From Oscillospiraceae bacterium (GTDB taxonomy: Bacteria; Bacillota; Clostridia; Oscillospirales; Oscillospiraceae): DNA of 40,961 bases. The DNA lies in the NCBI GenBank assembly GCA_015068495.1, contig SVKL01000017.1, positions 1 to 40,961 of the forward strand, given 5' to 3'. Shown in pieces: positions 31,442 to 38,407 of this stretch (the first letter of the stretch is position 1; each line of letters starts with the position of its first letter). A program made the translations under genes and the position numbers. Under the pieces are notes generated by a model, which ran no database searches, was not told the DNA's origin, and saw only the letters and a program-made list of their open reading frames with translations.

Positions 31442-32606
31442 AACGCTGTTAAACAGCGACAGCAGCCGCAAGGTGTTTGCCTCCCTTTTGTCTATTTTAA
31501 TCGGTCTTGCAGTAGGCGCCTTGGTGGCGGTTATTGTGGGCTTGAGTAAGGAAAACATCGGTATAAAAGGTATTTGGGACGGCATACGGCTGATTCTGCT
31601 GGGTATTTTTTCTACAGGCCGTGACACGGTGGGCAATTTGACGTGGGGCTTCAACCCCACCTCTTGGGGCAATATGCTCTTTCGTGCAACGCCGCTGATT
31701 ATGACAGGCCTTTCGGTTGCCGTGGCATTCAAAACCGGCCTGTTTAACATCGGCGCCCCCGGTCAGTATTTGATGGGTACGTTGGCAACACTGTTTATTG
31801 CCTTGGAAATTCCCTCTGAAACGGTATCGCCCGCCATTATCTGGCTGCTTGCCTTTTTAGGCGGTATGCTGGCAGGCGCAGTGTGGGGCGCAATCCCCGG
31901 TTTGCTAAAGGCGTTTCTTAACATCAACGAGGTGCTTGCCTGTATTATGACCAACTGGGTTGCTGCCAATATGGTTACGTGGCTTTTTGATATCAGCAAT
32001 TTGAAGAACGTGACCGAAGGCACCAAAACCGGTTATATTTACAAAACCACCTTCAACAATGTGGCAACTTCTAAAATGGGACTGGACAAGCTGTTCCCGG
32101 AATCTCAGGTGAACGGCGGTATTCTGGTGGCAATTGCCATTGCTGTTTTGGTGTATATCATTATGAATAAGACCACCTTGGGCTATCAGCTGAAGGCCTG
32201 CGGCGCCAACCGCTTTGCTGCGCGGTATGCCGGCATCAAGGACAAGCGGAACATTGTTTTGAGTATGGCAATGGCAGGCGCTTTGGCAGCCGGTGGCGCA
32301 AGCCTCTACTGGCTTTCCGGCAACACAGAGTTCTATTGGATTACCTATCAGGCCCTGCCGGCAGCCGGTTTTAACGGCATTCCCGTGGCGCTGCTTGCTT
32401 TGAATCACCCGGTTGCTGTGGTGTTCTCCGGTATCTTTATGGCAATGCTGAACATTGTGGGTCAGCAGCTCACCACATTGACCGCCTATAATGAATACAT
32501 CACCGATGTGGTGATTGCGGTGATTGTTTACTTGAGCGCCTTTAGTCTGGTGATCCAGATGTGGCTGGGCCGTAAGAAGTCCAAGAAAGGAGGCAATGAC
32601 AAATGA
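31428..32606 (+). CDS. nucleoside-type ABC transporter permease 1 (BmpB/YufP-like)
   Basis: 392 residues, a BPD_transp_2 permease with about ten transmembrane segments. The first third holds one helix (about 17-38) and a long loop before the core, typical of the larger subunit in BMP-linked importers. TGLSVAVAFKTGLFNIGAPGQ and LKACGANRFAARYAGIKDKR (the cytoplasmic coupling loop for the ATPase) are diagnostic. ATG 31428 follows GGAAGGAGG inside the ATPase gene. It ends in a 4-base overlap with permease 2. It imports nucleosides with permease 2 and the ATPase. Confidence 0.93.
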   Translation: MNKGKTLLNSDSSRKVFASLLSILIGLAVGALVAVIVGLSKENIGIKGIWDGIRLILLGIFSTGRDTVGNLTWGFNPTSWGNMLFRATPLIMTGLSVAVAFKTGLFNIGAPGQYLMGTLATLFIALEIPSETVSPAIIWLLAFLGGMLAGAVWGAIPGLLKAFLNINEVLACIMTNWVAANMVTWLFDISNLKNVTEGTKTGYIYKTTFNNVATSKMGLDKLFPESQVNGGILVAIAIAVLVYIIMNKTTLGYQLKACGANRFAARYAGIKDKRNIVLSMAMAGALAAGGASLYWLSGNTEFYWITYQALPAAGFNGIPVALLALNHPVAVVFSGIFMAMLNIVGQQLTTLTAYNEYITDVVIAVIVYLSAFSLVIQMWLGRKKSKKGGNDK

Positions 32607-33634
32607 CTTTTGTTGTACAGCAGACATTGCTCTTTGCCATTCCTTTGATGATTGTGGCGCTTGCCGGTGTGTTTGCCGAGCGCAGCGGTATTATCAATCT
32701 GGCGCTGGAAGGCATTATGATTATGGGTGCCTTTGTGGGCGTATACTTTGTGCGGCTGATGCAGGAATATGACGTATTTTTGGATGCCGCCCGGTTGGGT
32801 AACTACTGGACGCTGCAAGGCTTGGAGCTGCTGGCAATGCTGGTGGCGGCTGTTTTCGGAGCAATTTTCTCCTTGCTGCTGTCCTTTGCCGCTGTGAATC
32901 TGAAGGCAGACCAAACCATCGGCGGTACAGCGCTGAACCTGCTGGCGCCTGCGTTGGTGCTGTTTTTGGTGCGTATTTTGGCCAACCAAAACACCCTGCA
33001 GATGCAGGTGGGTGATGCTGCCTCTTGGTTTATGATTAAAAAATCCACCTTCGGGGTGGATAAGAACGCCCAGTGGGGCTTCTTGGGAGAGACCTTCTTG
33101 AACAAGGTTTACCTTGCCACCTATATTTGCATTTTGGTGTTTGCGGCGCTGTCGGTGATTCTCTATTTCACCAAATTCGGTTTGCGCCTGCGCGCTTGCG
33201 GCGAGAATCCCCAAGCGGCAGATTCCTTGGGCATCAATGTGTACAAAATGCGTTACGCCGGCACGACGATTTCCGGTGCGCTGGCAGGTATGGGCGGCTT
33301 TGTGTATGCCCTTACAGCCACCAACTGCACCGCCAACGGCGATGTGGCTGGTTTCGGCTTCTTGGCGCTGGCTGTTATGATTTTCGGCAACTGGAAGCCG
33401 CTGAACATTGCGCTGGGCGCATTGCTGTTTGGCCTGTTTAAGTGTATTGCCGCCGGCTACGGCAGTATCGACATCAACGGAGACGGCCGATTCCTGCTTG
33501 CTGAAATCGGCATCAGCTCCCACCTGTACCGGATGCTTCCGTACCTGATTACGTTGGTGGTGCTGTCCTTTACCTCCAAAAAATCCCGGGCACCCAAGGC
33601 AGAGGGTATCCCCTACGACAAAGGAAGCCGCTAA
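32603..33634 (+). CDS. nucleoside-type ABC transporter permease 2 (BmpC/YufQ-like)
   Basis: 343 residues, the second BPD_transp_2 permease, about eight to nine transmembrane segments. LAGVFAERSGIINLALEGIM near the N terminus and LRACGENPQAADSLGINVYK (coupling loop) are the family signatures. It overlaps permease 1 by 4 bases, with AAAGGAGG just inside it, so all three subunits are made from one transcript. A terminator closes the operon. Confidence 0.93.
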   Translation: MTFVVQQTLLFAIPLMIVALAGVFAERSGIINLALEGIMIMGAFVGVYFVRLMQEYDVFLDAARLGNYWTLQGLELLAMLVAAVFGAIFSLLLSFAAVNLKADQTIGGTALNLLAPALVLFLVRILANQNTLQMQVGDAASWFMIKKSTFGVDKNAQWGFLGETFLNKVYLATYICILVFAALSVILYFTKFGLRLRACGENPQAADSLGINVYKMRYAGTTISGALAGMGGFVYALTATNCTANGDVAGFGFLALAVMIFGNWKPLNIALGALLFGLFKCIAAGYGSIDINGDGRFLLAEIGISSHLYRMLPYLITLVVLSFTSKKSRAPKAEGIPYDKGSR

Positions 33635-33641
33635 AAAATAC

Positions 33642-33680
33642 AAATACGGGATGTGCAATCCGCGCATCCCGTATTTTTGT
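33642..33680 (+). terminator. intrinsic terminator after the ABC operon
   Basis: Perfect 12-bp stem AAATACGGGATG / CATCCCGTATTT with an 11-base loop, then TTTGT. Confidence 0.88.
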
Positions 33681-33699
33681 ATAAATTATGAACTTTTTC

Positions 33700-33728
33700 T
33701 TGCATTTTGTCGCAAAAAGAGATATACT
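33700..33728 (+). promoter_or_regulatory. promoter of the uracil/xanthine permease
   Basis: TTGCAT at 33700-33705, 17 bp, TATACT at 33723-33728. Confidence 0.8.
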
Positions 33729-33735
33729 CAAAGGA

Positions 33736-33800
33736 AGGGAACGGGTACGGGAAAACCAGGTTTTCCGCGTTCCGATTTCCAAAAAAATATTTTTGGAGGC
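33736..33800 (+). promoter_or_regulatory. structured leader of the uracil/xanthine permease with masked ribosome site
   Basis: A first hairpin pairs GGAAAACC with GGTTTTCC around one base, extended by GGAACG / CGTTCC. A second, CCAAAAA / TTTTTGG at 33779-33796, covers the first bases of the GGAGG ribosome site at 33795-33799. It fits control of translation but matches no riboswitch class I know; no PyrR-binding sequence was seen. Confidence 0.5.
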
Positions 33801-33806
33801 ATTCGT

Positions 33807-35126
33807 ATGAATTTGATCTATGGCATTAAAGACAAACCCAAATTCGGCCAGATGCTGATCTTTGCATTCCAGCAGGTTTTGGCAATCTTGGCAGCTACCA
33901 TCGCTGTTCCCGCGATTATCGGTAACGGTATGAGTCAGGCAGCCGCCCTGTTCGGCGCTGGCGTGGGCACCATCGTGTACCAGCTGTTCACCAAGTTTAG
34001 AAGCCCCGTGTTCCTGGGCTCTTCCTTCGCTTTCTTAGGCTCTATGGGCGCTGCCTTTGCAGGCGCTGCATCCGCAGCTGCCGGCTTTGCAGGTATCCTG
34101 CTGGGCGCTGCTTTTGCAGGCCTTGTGTATGTGGTTATCGCCATTGTTGTTAAGCTGGTTGGCGTTAACTGGATCAACAAGCTGATGCCCCCTGTGGTTA
34201 TCGGACCCACTGTTGCCATCATCGGTCTTTCTCTGGCAGGCAATGCCGTAGGCGACCTGACTACCGGCCGCGTAGCCGGCTGCAGCCCCTATGTGGCGCT
34301 GATTTGCGGTCTTGTGACCTTGTTTGCCATTATCCTGTTCTCCGTTTACGGCAAGAAGATGGCAAAGCTGATTCCCTTTGTTTTGGGCATTTTGGTTGGC
34401 TATGTTGTTGCCGCTGTTTTCACTGTTATCGGCAATGCTACCGGCAATGATGCGCTGAAGGTCATTGATTTTGCTGCATTTAACAATATGAAGATTTTTG
34501 CCGTTCCCGATTTCACCTTTGTGGAGGCCTTCAAGGGCTTCAAGGAAATCGACGGCACCTATATTGCAACTGTAGCTGTTGCGTACATCCCCGTTGCTTT
34601 CGTGGTCTTTGCTGAGCACATTGCAGACCACAAGAACCTGTCCTCTATCATTGGAAGCGATCTGCTGGAGGAGCCCGGTCTGCACCGCACTCTGCTGGGT
34701 GACGGCGTTGGCTCCATCGCCGGCGCATTCTTCGGCGGCTGCCCCAACACCACCTACGGCGAGTCCGTTGGCTGCGTGGCTATCACCCGTAACGCTTCTG
34801 TGGTGACCATTACCACCGCTGCTGTCCTGTGTATGATCATCTCCTTCTTCGGCCCCTTCATCACATTCCTTGCATCCATTCCCAACTGCGTAATGGGCGG
34901 CGTATGTATGACACTGTATGGCTTTATTGCTGTGTCCGGCCTGAAGATGATTCAGCAGGTGAATCTGGGCGCCAGCAAGAACCTGTTTGTGGTAGCCGTG
35001 ATTCTGATTGCCGGCATCGGCGGTTTGTCTCTGACCTTTGGCAAGGTGACTCTGACATCCATTGCCTGCGCTCTGATTCTGGGCATCATCGCAAATCTGG
35101 TAGTTTCCAAGGCTAAGGAAGACTAA
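33807..35126 (+). CDS. NCS2-family uracil/xanthine permease (UraA-like)
   Basis: 439 residues with about 12-14 transmembrane segments, a nucleobase:cation symporter. FAFQQVLAILAATIAVPAIIG at the start (TM1-2, quoted only as a region at residues 15-36), VVIGPTVAIIGLSLAG, FAEHIADHKNL with the substrate-binding Glu, and GGCPNTTYGES (the NCS2 signature) are clear. The FAEHI...GLHRTLLGDG pattern is closest to uracil permeases of the UraA/PyrP type, though xanthine transport cannot be excluded. ATG 33807 follows TTGGAGG; the open frame upstream crosses the promoter. It lies directly after the nucleoside importer but has its own promoter. Its terminator is 210 bp downstream, beyond a long inverted repeat. 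Confidence 0.93.
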   Translation: MNLIYGIKDKPKFGQMLIFAFQQVLAILAATIAVPAIIGNGMSQAAALFGAGVGTIVYQLFTKFRSPVFLGSSFAFLGSMGAAFAGAASAAAGFAGILLGAAFAGLVYVVIAIVVKLVGVNWINKLMPPVVIGPTVAIIGLSLAGNAVGDLTTGRVAGCSPYVALICGLVTLFAIILFSVYGKKMAKLIPFVLGILVGYVVAAVFTVIGNATGNDALKVIDFAAFNNMKIFAVPDFTFVEAFKGFKEIDGTYIATVAVAYIPVAFVVFAEHIADHKNLSSIIGSDLLEEPGLHRTLLGDGVGSIAGAFFGGCPNTTYGESVGCVAITRNASVVTITTAAVLCMIISFFGPFITFLASIPNCVMGGVCMTLYGFIAVSGLKMIQQVNLGASKNLFVVAVILIAGIGGLSLTFGKVTLTSIACALILGIIANLVVSKAKED

Positions 35127-35179
35127 CTTTCTATAAAACCGAAAGGCACGCTCGTTGGGCAACACCCCATAAGGAAGTA

Positions 35180-35296
35180 ATGCCCGAAAAACGGCGTAAT
35201 TTCCCGCCATTTGGCGTTAAAAATGCTCGAAATACACCAAGTATTTCTGTGCTTTTTGCCTTGACTGGCAGAAAATCCCACCGTTTTCGGGTGCAA
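35180..35296. repeat. long imperfect inverted repeat, element 2 (after the uracil permease)
   Basis: Arms about 35181-35225 and 35250-35296 are imperfect reverse complements: TGCCCGAAAAACGG pairs with CCGTTTTCGGGTGCA, and AAAAATGC with GCTTTTTG. The tip, 35229-35247, is the hairpin GAAATAC-ACCAA-GTATTTC. Tip and following sequence (CTGTGCTTTTTGCCTTGAC) match element 1 and element 3. It is transcribed as part of the uracil permease 3' region. Confidence 0.72.
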
Positions 35297-35338
35297 AGCA
35301 GTTTTGAAGTGGTAACTTTTTTGATTAACAAATAACAA

Positions 35339-35374
35339 AATTCCCGGAATGCTGACGCATTTCGGGAATTTTTT
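35339..35374 (+). terminator. intrinsic terminator of the uracil permease transcript
   Basis: Stem AATTCCCGGAATG / CATTTCGGGAATT (one G-U pair) with a 6-base loop, then T4. Confidence 0.88.
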
Positions 35375-35456
35375 ATGCAGTTAAGTGAAAAAGGGACCGT
35401 TCAAAACCAATACTTCCTTACGGGGCGTTGCCCTTGAGCATGCCTTTTCTTTGCTT

Positions 35457-35604
35457 GTCATTGCGAGGGGAGCGATGGGAGCGCTGCCGGTGGCAGATAA
35501 AGCGACCAGAGCGAGTGGCAGCGGTCGGCAGATGACGAAGCCGCTTCGTCGGCAAGGAAGATGCCGGGCACCGCAACAGGGAGCGTAGCGACGTGGCAAT
35601 CTCC
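35457..35604 (+). repeat. short palindromic repeat, copy C (expanded form)
   Basis: 148 bp with the same ends as copies A and B, GTCATTGCGAGG at the left and ACGTGGCAATCTCC at the right, but a longer inside containing GACGAAGCCGCTTCGTC and GGTGGCAG-type hairpins. No protein is supported. It fills the gap between the uracil permease terminator and the convergent Nudix gene, together with about 80 bp (35375-35456) in which I see nothing. Confidence 0.75.
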
Positions 35605-35613
35605 GGGGTAGGG

Positions 35614-36084
35614 TTATTTTATCCTTTTTCCGTCTAAAACCGCTTCCACCAAAGTATCCCCGTCATAACGGAGCTTCAGCAGAAAGAAGGGAGCGTCCTG
35701 CCACAGCAAATCCAAAAAGATTTTATCCCCCTCCCATTGGGGCAGACTGTCGAGGAAGTCCCGTTTTACCCATTGCAAATCCCCTTCGTCGCAGTCCTTA
35801 ATCTGGCCTTCAAAGCCATCGGCGGTGAACAGATACATATATTCTCCGTCCCAAGGGCCATTTGTGAGAAAGGTCACAACACCCCGGCATTTCCAGCGGG
35901 TTAAGGTTAAGCCTGTCTCTTCCTTTGCCTCCCGGAGAAGACATTCGTCCGGTGTTTCGCTTCCTTCAAATTTGCCGCCGATGCCAATCCATTTGTCTTG
36001 GTTCACATCGTTTTTCTTTTTTACCCTGTGGAGCATCAGCACCTCGTCTCCCCGGGTGATATAGCAAAGGGTGGAATTGATCAT
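35614..36084 (-). CDS. Nudix hydrolase (MutT-like)
   Basis: 156 residues. The Nudix box GX5EX7REUXEEXGU fits exactly: Gly37, Glu43, Arg51-Glu52, Glu55-Glu56 and Gly58 (GKFEGSETPDECLLREAKEE). These residues bind the metals that cleave a nucleoside diphosphate linked to another group. The rest (MINSTLCYITRGDEVLMLHR start, VNQDKWIGIGGKF) is close to 8-oxo-dGTP diphosphatase annotations in Firmicutes, but substrates of this subgroup are broad. AAGGAG precedes ATG 36084. It follows the lipid kinase gene by 10 bp, so it is the second gene of that unit. Confidence 0.9.
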   Translation of the reverse strand: MINSTLCYITRGDEVLMLHRVKKKNDVNQDKWIGIGGKFEGSETPDECLLREAKEETGLTLTRWKCRGVVTFLTNGPWDGEYMYLFTADGFEGQIKDCDEGDLQWVKRDFLDSLPQWEGDKIFLDLLWQDAPFFLLKLRYDGDTLVEAVLDGKRIK

Positions 36085-36094
36085 AAGTGACTCC

Positions 36095-36976
36095 TTACTT
36101 AATCAGCTCAATGGCGTGGGGCAGGTTGACGATGGTAACAGGGTTGTTGCCGTTTGCCTTTTCTCCGTCCAAGGTCCAAAACATATCCGCATCGGCGAAA
36201 ACAGTAACCTCCTTGGCGCTGCGGAAGGTCATCATACGGCAGTTGTATTGCTGCTTTTGCACAGCCGCAATACATTCTGCAATTTCGGACAAATCCCGGG
36301 GCGCCCGTACCAGCAGAACCTCAAACATTCCGTCGCTCATATCTACCTGATTGGGGTCGAGGGTAAGAATGCCGCCTACGCTGGTGGAATTGCAGACCGC
36401 GCCGAAGAGATAGTCGTCCTCCAGCGTCTCTCCGTCCAACACCAGCTGTACGTGGGCTTTGCGGATTTGGGACAGCTCCCGAATCCCCTCCAGCATATAT
36501 GCCGTGTGCCCAAGGGCATTTTTTACGTTTTGAGGCGTGGTGTAGCTTGCCTTGGTGAAAGCGCCGAAGGAGGCAACATAGGAGAAATAGCGGCTGCCAA
36601 ATTTACCTACATCAAAGAATTCCGAATGACCGGAAACAATCTGCTTGGCTGCCGCAACAGGGTCGGTGGAGAGATGCAGAGAATTAGCAAAATCGTTGGT
36701 AGAGCCGGCGGGGATATAGCCGATTGGTATGTGTAAATCCGCTTCCATAAGGCCGTTGACGGTTTCGTTAAAGGTGCCGTCACCGCCGCAGCAAACAACC
36801 ATATCCATCCCGGGCGCAAGGCGCTTCACCGCAGAAATGGCATCCTTAGGGCCGGCGGTAATATATGTGTGCACGTCGAAGTCGGCGCGATTAAATATAG
36901 ACAGAATCTCTGCCAGCACCTTATTTGCCCGCTTGGTGCCGGCGCAGGGATTCAGCAGGAAAAGCATTTTCTTCAT
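36095..36976 (-). CDS. diacylglycerol/lipid kinase (YegS/BmrU family)
   Basis: A 293-residue soluble lipid kinase of the diacylglycerol kinase catalytic family (DgkB/YegS/BmrU type). NPCAGTKRA near residue 9 and GGDGTFNETVNGL at 64-76 form the ATP site; GYIPAGSTNDFANSL follows. It probably returns diacylglycerol released by lipoteichoic acid synthesis to phosphatidic acid, as DgkB does in Bacillus, but the substrate is inferred. The start is ATG 36976 with AGGTG upstream; an in-frame ATG further up would lie at or before the transcription start. Confidence 0.9.
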   Translation of the reverse strand: MKKMLFLLNPCAGTKRANKVLAEILSIFNRADFDVHTYITAGPKDAISAVKRLAPGMDMVVCCGGDGTFNETVNGLMEADLHIPIGYIPAGSTNDFANSLHLSTDPVAAAKQIVSGHSEFFDVGKFGSRYFSYVASFGAFTKASYTTPQNVKNALGHTAYMLEGIRELSQIRKAHVQLVLDGETLEDDYLFGAVCNSTSVGGILTLDPNQVDMSDGMFEVLLVRAPRDLSEIAECIAAVQKQQYNCRMMTFRSAKEVTVFADADMFWTLDGEKANGNNPVTIVNLPHAIELIK

Positions 36977-37009
36977 CGGTATCACCTGATTGTTATTTTC
37001 TTCCATAGT

Positions 37010-37037
37010 ATTATACCACACAGGGGTAAAAGCGCAA
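37010..37037 (-). promoter_or_regulatory. promoter of the lipid kinase-Nudix pair
   Basis: On the minus strand TTGCGC (37037-37032), 16 bp, TATAAT (37015-37010) with TGG extension. Confidence 0.72.
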
Positions 37038-37070
37038 GGGCAAAGGCTGTCTGTTACAGAAATTTTACGA

Positions 37071-37099
37071 TTGACACAGGGTATGCGGGGCAGTATAAT
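37071..37099 (+). promoter_or_regulatory. queT promoter (perfect consensus)
   Basis: TTGACA at 37071-37076 and TATAAT at 37094-37099, both perfect, 17 bp apart. It gives a leader of about 390 nt before the queT start codon. It is divergent from the lipid kinase promoter. Confidence 0.88.
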
Positions 37100-37138
37100 G
37101 GAGAAAACGATATAGGACAGTTCGTGACCATCCTGTCC

Positions 37139-37415
37139 AAGCAGAGAAGACTCGAGCCCCAACAGGTTTTCAGCTGCTTGCTTTTCCCAATGCTGCAGAA
37201 AATCCCTTGAAAATACCAACTGGTATTCCCTACGGAATTTTCTTTGCCTTGAAAAAAGCAGATGGCTGAAAACAGCTTGCTCCTCTCAGTGTGAAATTCT
37301 TGGTTGATTTTTGGCACAGATGACGCAGGCTTGCTAACGCAAGGCAAGGAAGATGAGGCAAAAAGCGGCAAGAAGAGCCACTGAGAGGCTATTGCGGTTC
37401 GAGTTTTCTCTGCTT
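37139..37415. repeat. long cruciform-like inverted repeat, element 3 (queT leader)
   Basis: The outer arms AAGCAGAGAAGACTCGAGCC (37139-37158) and its partner (37396-37415) are 20 bp each and pair along their whole length with two G-U pairs. Inside are two further stems: GGTTTTCAGC / GCTGAAAAC, whose tip TTGAAAATACCAACTGGTAT (37207-37226) matches the tips of elements 1 and 2, and CTCTCAGTG / CACTGAGAG. TTTGCCTTGA after the tip is shared exactly with element 2. A 6-bp hairpin GGACAG / CTGTCC lies just upstream. All of this is within the queT transcript. Confidence 0.78.
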
Positions 37416-37434
37416 AAATTAAAACTAGGGGCTT

Positions 37435-37482
37435 ATGGGCGCAGTATGCGCTCATTTTTTGGGCACGGGTGTGCCCATTTTT
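37435..37482 (+). terminator. two tandem terminator hairpins ahead of queT
   Basis: The first stem is ATGGGCGCA / TGCGCTCAT (loop GTA) with T6 behind it. The second is TGGGCAC / GTGCCCA (loop GGGT) with TTTTTA behind it. ATGGGC of the first could instead pair with GCCCAT of the second. The queT start codon lies 14 bp beyond, so these look like attenuators rather than the end of another gene. Confidence 0.75.
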
Positions 37483-37495
37483 ATTTGGAGTGTTT

Positions 37496-37999
37496 ATGAA
37501 AAAAAGTCGAATTCTTACCCACAGCGCGTTGATTGCGGCGCTGTATGTGGCGCTTACTTATTTGCAAAACGCCTTGATTCCCGGATCTGCCACTTGGGCA
37601 ATCCAGTTTCGGGCGTCGGAGGCGCTGTGTGTGCTGGCGCTGTTCACCCCGGCAGCCATACCGGGACTGACCATTGGATGTCTGCTGTTTAATATCAGTT
37701 TTGCCGGGGCTCTGCCGCTGGACTTTCTGGTGGGAAGCCTGGCTTCCTTGCTGGCAACGGCAGGAATGTACGCCCTGCGCAAGGTGACGGTAAAGGGGTA
37801 TCCGCTGCTTTCTATGGTGTTGCCGGCAGTTTTCAATGCGCTGCTGGTAGGCTGGGAGCTAAGTGTGTATATCGGCGGCGGCTTTTGGCTGAACGCCCTG
37901 TACGTGGCGGTAGGGGAGCTGGCGGTGCTGCTGAGTTTGGGCACAGCTTTGTATTATGCCATCCGCACCCGCAATCTGGATAAGCGACTGTTTGGCTAA
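37496..37999 (+). CDS. queT: QueT family ECF transporter S component (queuosine precursor uptake)
   Basis: 167 residues with five to six transmembrane helices, the substrate-binding subunit of an energy-coupling-factor importer for queuosine precursors (preQ0/preQ1 or queuine). The family signature is WAIQFRASEALCVLALFTPA near residue 36 and PGLTIGCLLFN after it; PLDFLVGSLASLLA follows. It needs a shared EcfT-EcfA module, which is not in this window. GGAG lies 5 bases before ATG 37496; an upstream ATG at 37469 falls inside the second terminator and is rejected. Its long leader suggests control by a small molecule, and preQ1 riboswitches are common before this family, but I could not fit that motif. 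Confidence 0.88.
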   Translation: MKKSRILTHSALIAALYVALTYLQNALIPGSATWAIQFRASEALCVLALFTPAAIPGLTIGCLLFNISFAGALPLDFLVGSLASLLATAGMYALRKVTVKGYPLLSMVLPAVFNALLVGWELSVYIGGGFWLNALYVAVGELAVLLSLGTALYYAIRTRNLDKRLFG

Positions 38000-38001
38000 A
38001 A

Positions 38002-38034
38002 AACACCCTTGGGAATCTCCCAAGGGTGTTTTTG
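38002..38034. terminator. bidirectional terminator between queT and the DUF1292 gene
   Basis: Perfect 12-bp stem AACACCCTTGGG / CCCAAGGGTGTT with T runs on both strands. Confidence 0.92.
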
Positions 38035-38316
38035 TTAATCTTCAAACTGCAGAACGTCCTTGTAACGCTCTTTGAAAATGCCGTAAACAGCTTCCAAGAT
38101 TTCTTCGCTTTCCACAGCCACATAGTTTTCGTTCTCTTCGTCCACAGGCTGTACTTCCAAAATTACAATCTCGTTGGACTCCTCGGGCATCAGCACCAGA
38201 TACTCAATGCCCTCGTACTCAATGCAATCCAAGTATTCAAAATTGGTGTCCTCACCGTTCTCGTCGGTGAGGGTCAGAATGGATTCCTCTTCCTGCAAAA
38301 GCTCTTCGTTTTCCAT
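38035..38316 (-). CDS. DUF1292 domain protein
   Basis: 93 residues, very acidic. The DUF1292 pattern is present: ILTLTDENGEDTNFEYLDCIEYEGIEYLVLMPEE in outline (residues 13-46), with the alternating short strands typical of YrzB-like proteins, and IVILEVQPVDEENENYV after it. Function unknown; in many Firmicutes the family lies near alaS/yrrK. AAGGAG precedes ATG 38316. Perfect consensus promoter upstream suggests strong expression. Confidence 0.88.
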   Translation of the reverse strand: MENEELLQEEESILTLTDENGEDTNFEYLDCIEYEGIEYLVLMPEESNEIVILEVQPVDEENENYVAVESEEILEAVYGIFKERYKDVLQFED

Positions 38317-38346
38317 AGTGTTTTCTCCTTTGTAGTTTCTGCGCAT

Positions 38347-38375
38347 ATTATAGCCTGCCAGAGAAAATATGTCAA
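38347..38375 (-). promoter_or_regulatory. promoter of the DUF1292 gene (perfect consensus)
   Basis: On the minus strand TTGACA (38375-38370), 17 bp, TATAAT (38352-38347). The -35 overlaps the edge of the hairpin after spo0A. Confidence 0.9.
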
Positions 38376-38404
38376 CAGCCCTGCGCTTGGCAGGGCTGTT
38401 TTGC
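38374..38404 (-). terminator. hairpin after spo0A
   Basis: Stem AACAGCCCTG / CAGGGCTGTT right after the spo0A stop. On the minus strand it is followed by GACATATTTT, a poor T run, so some read-through into the DUF1292 gene is likely. Confidence 0.6.
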
Positions 38405-38407
38405 TTA

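Noticed and set aside
37100-37430. T-box leader for queT
   Set aside because: The AGAGAA-like bases are present, but the T-box sequence TGGNACCGCG and a specifier loop are missing.
37139-37482. A standard preQ1-I riboswitch before queT
   Set aside because: The ACTAGGG tail is suggestive, but no pseudoknot with the required GGTTC and ACCC parts could be formed. Kept only as an unassigned leader.
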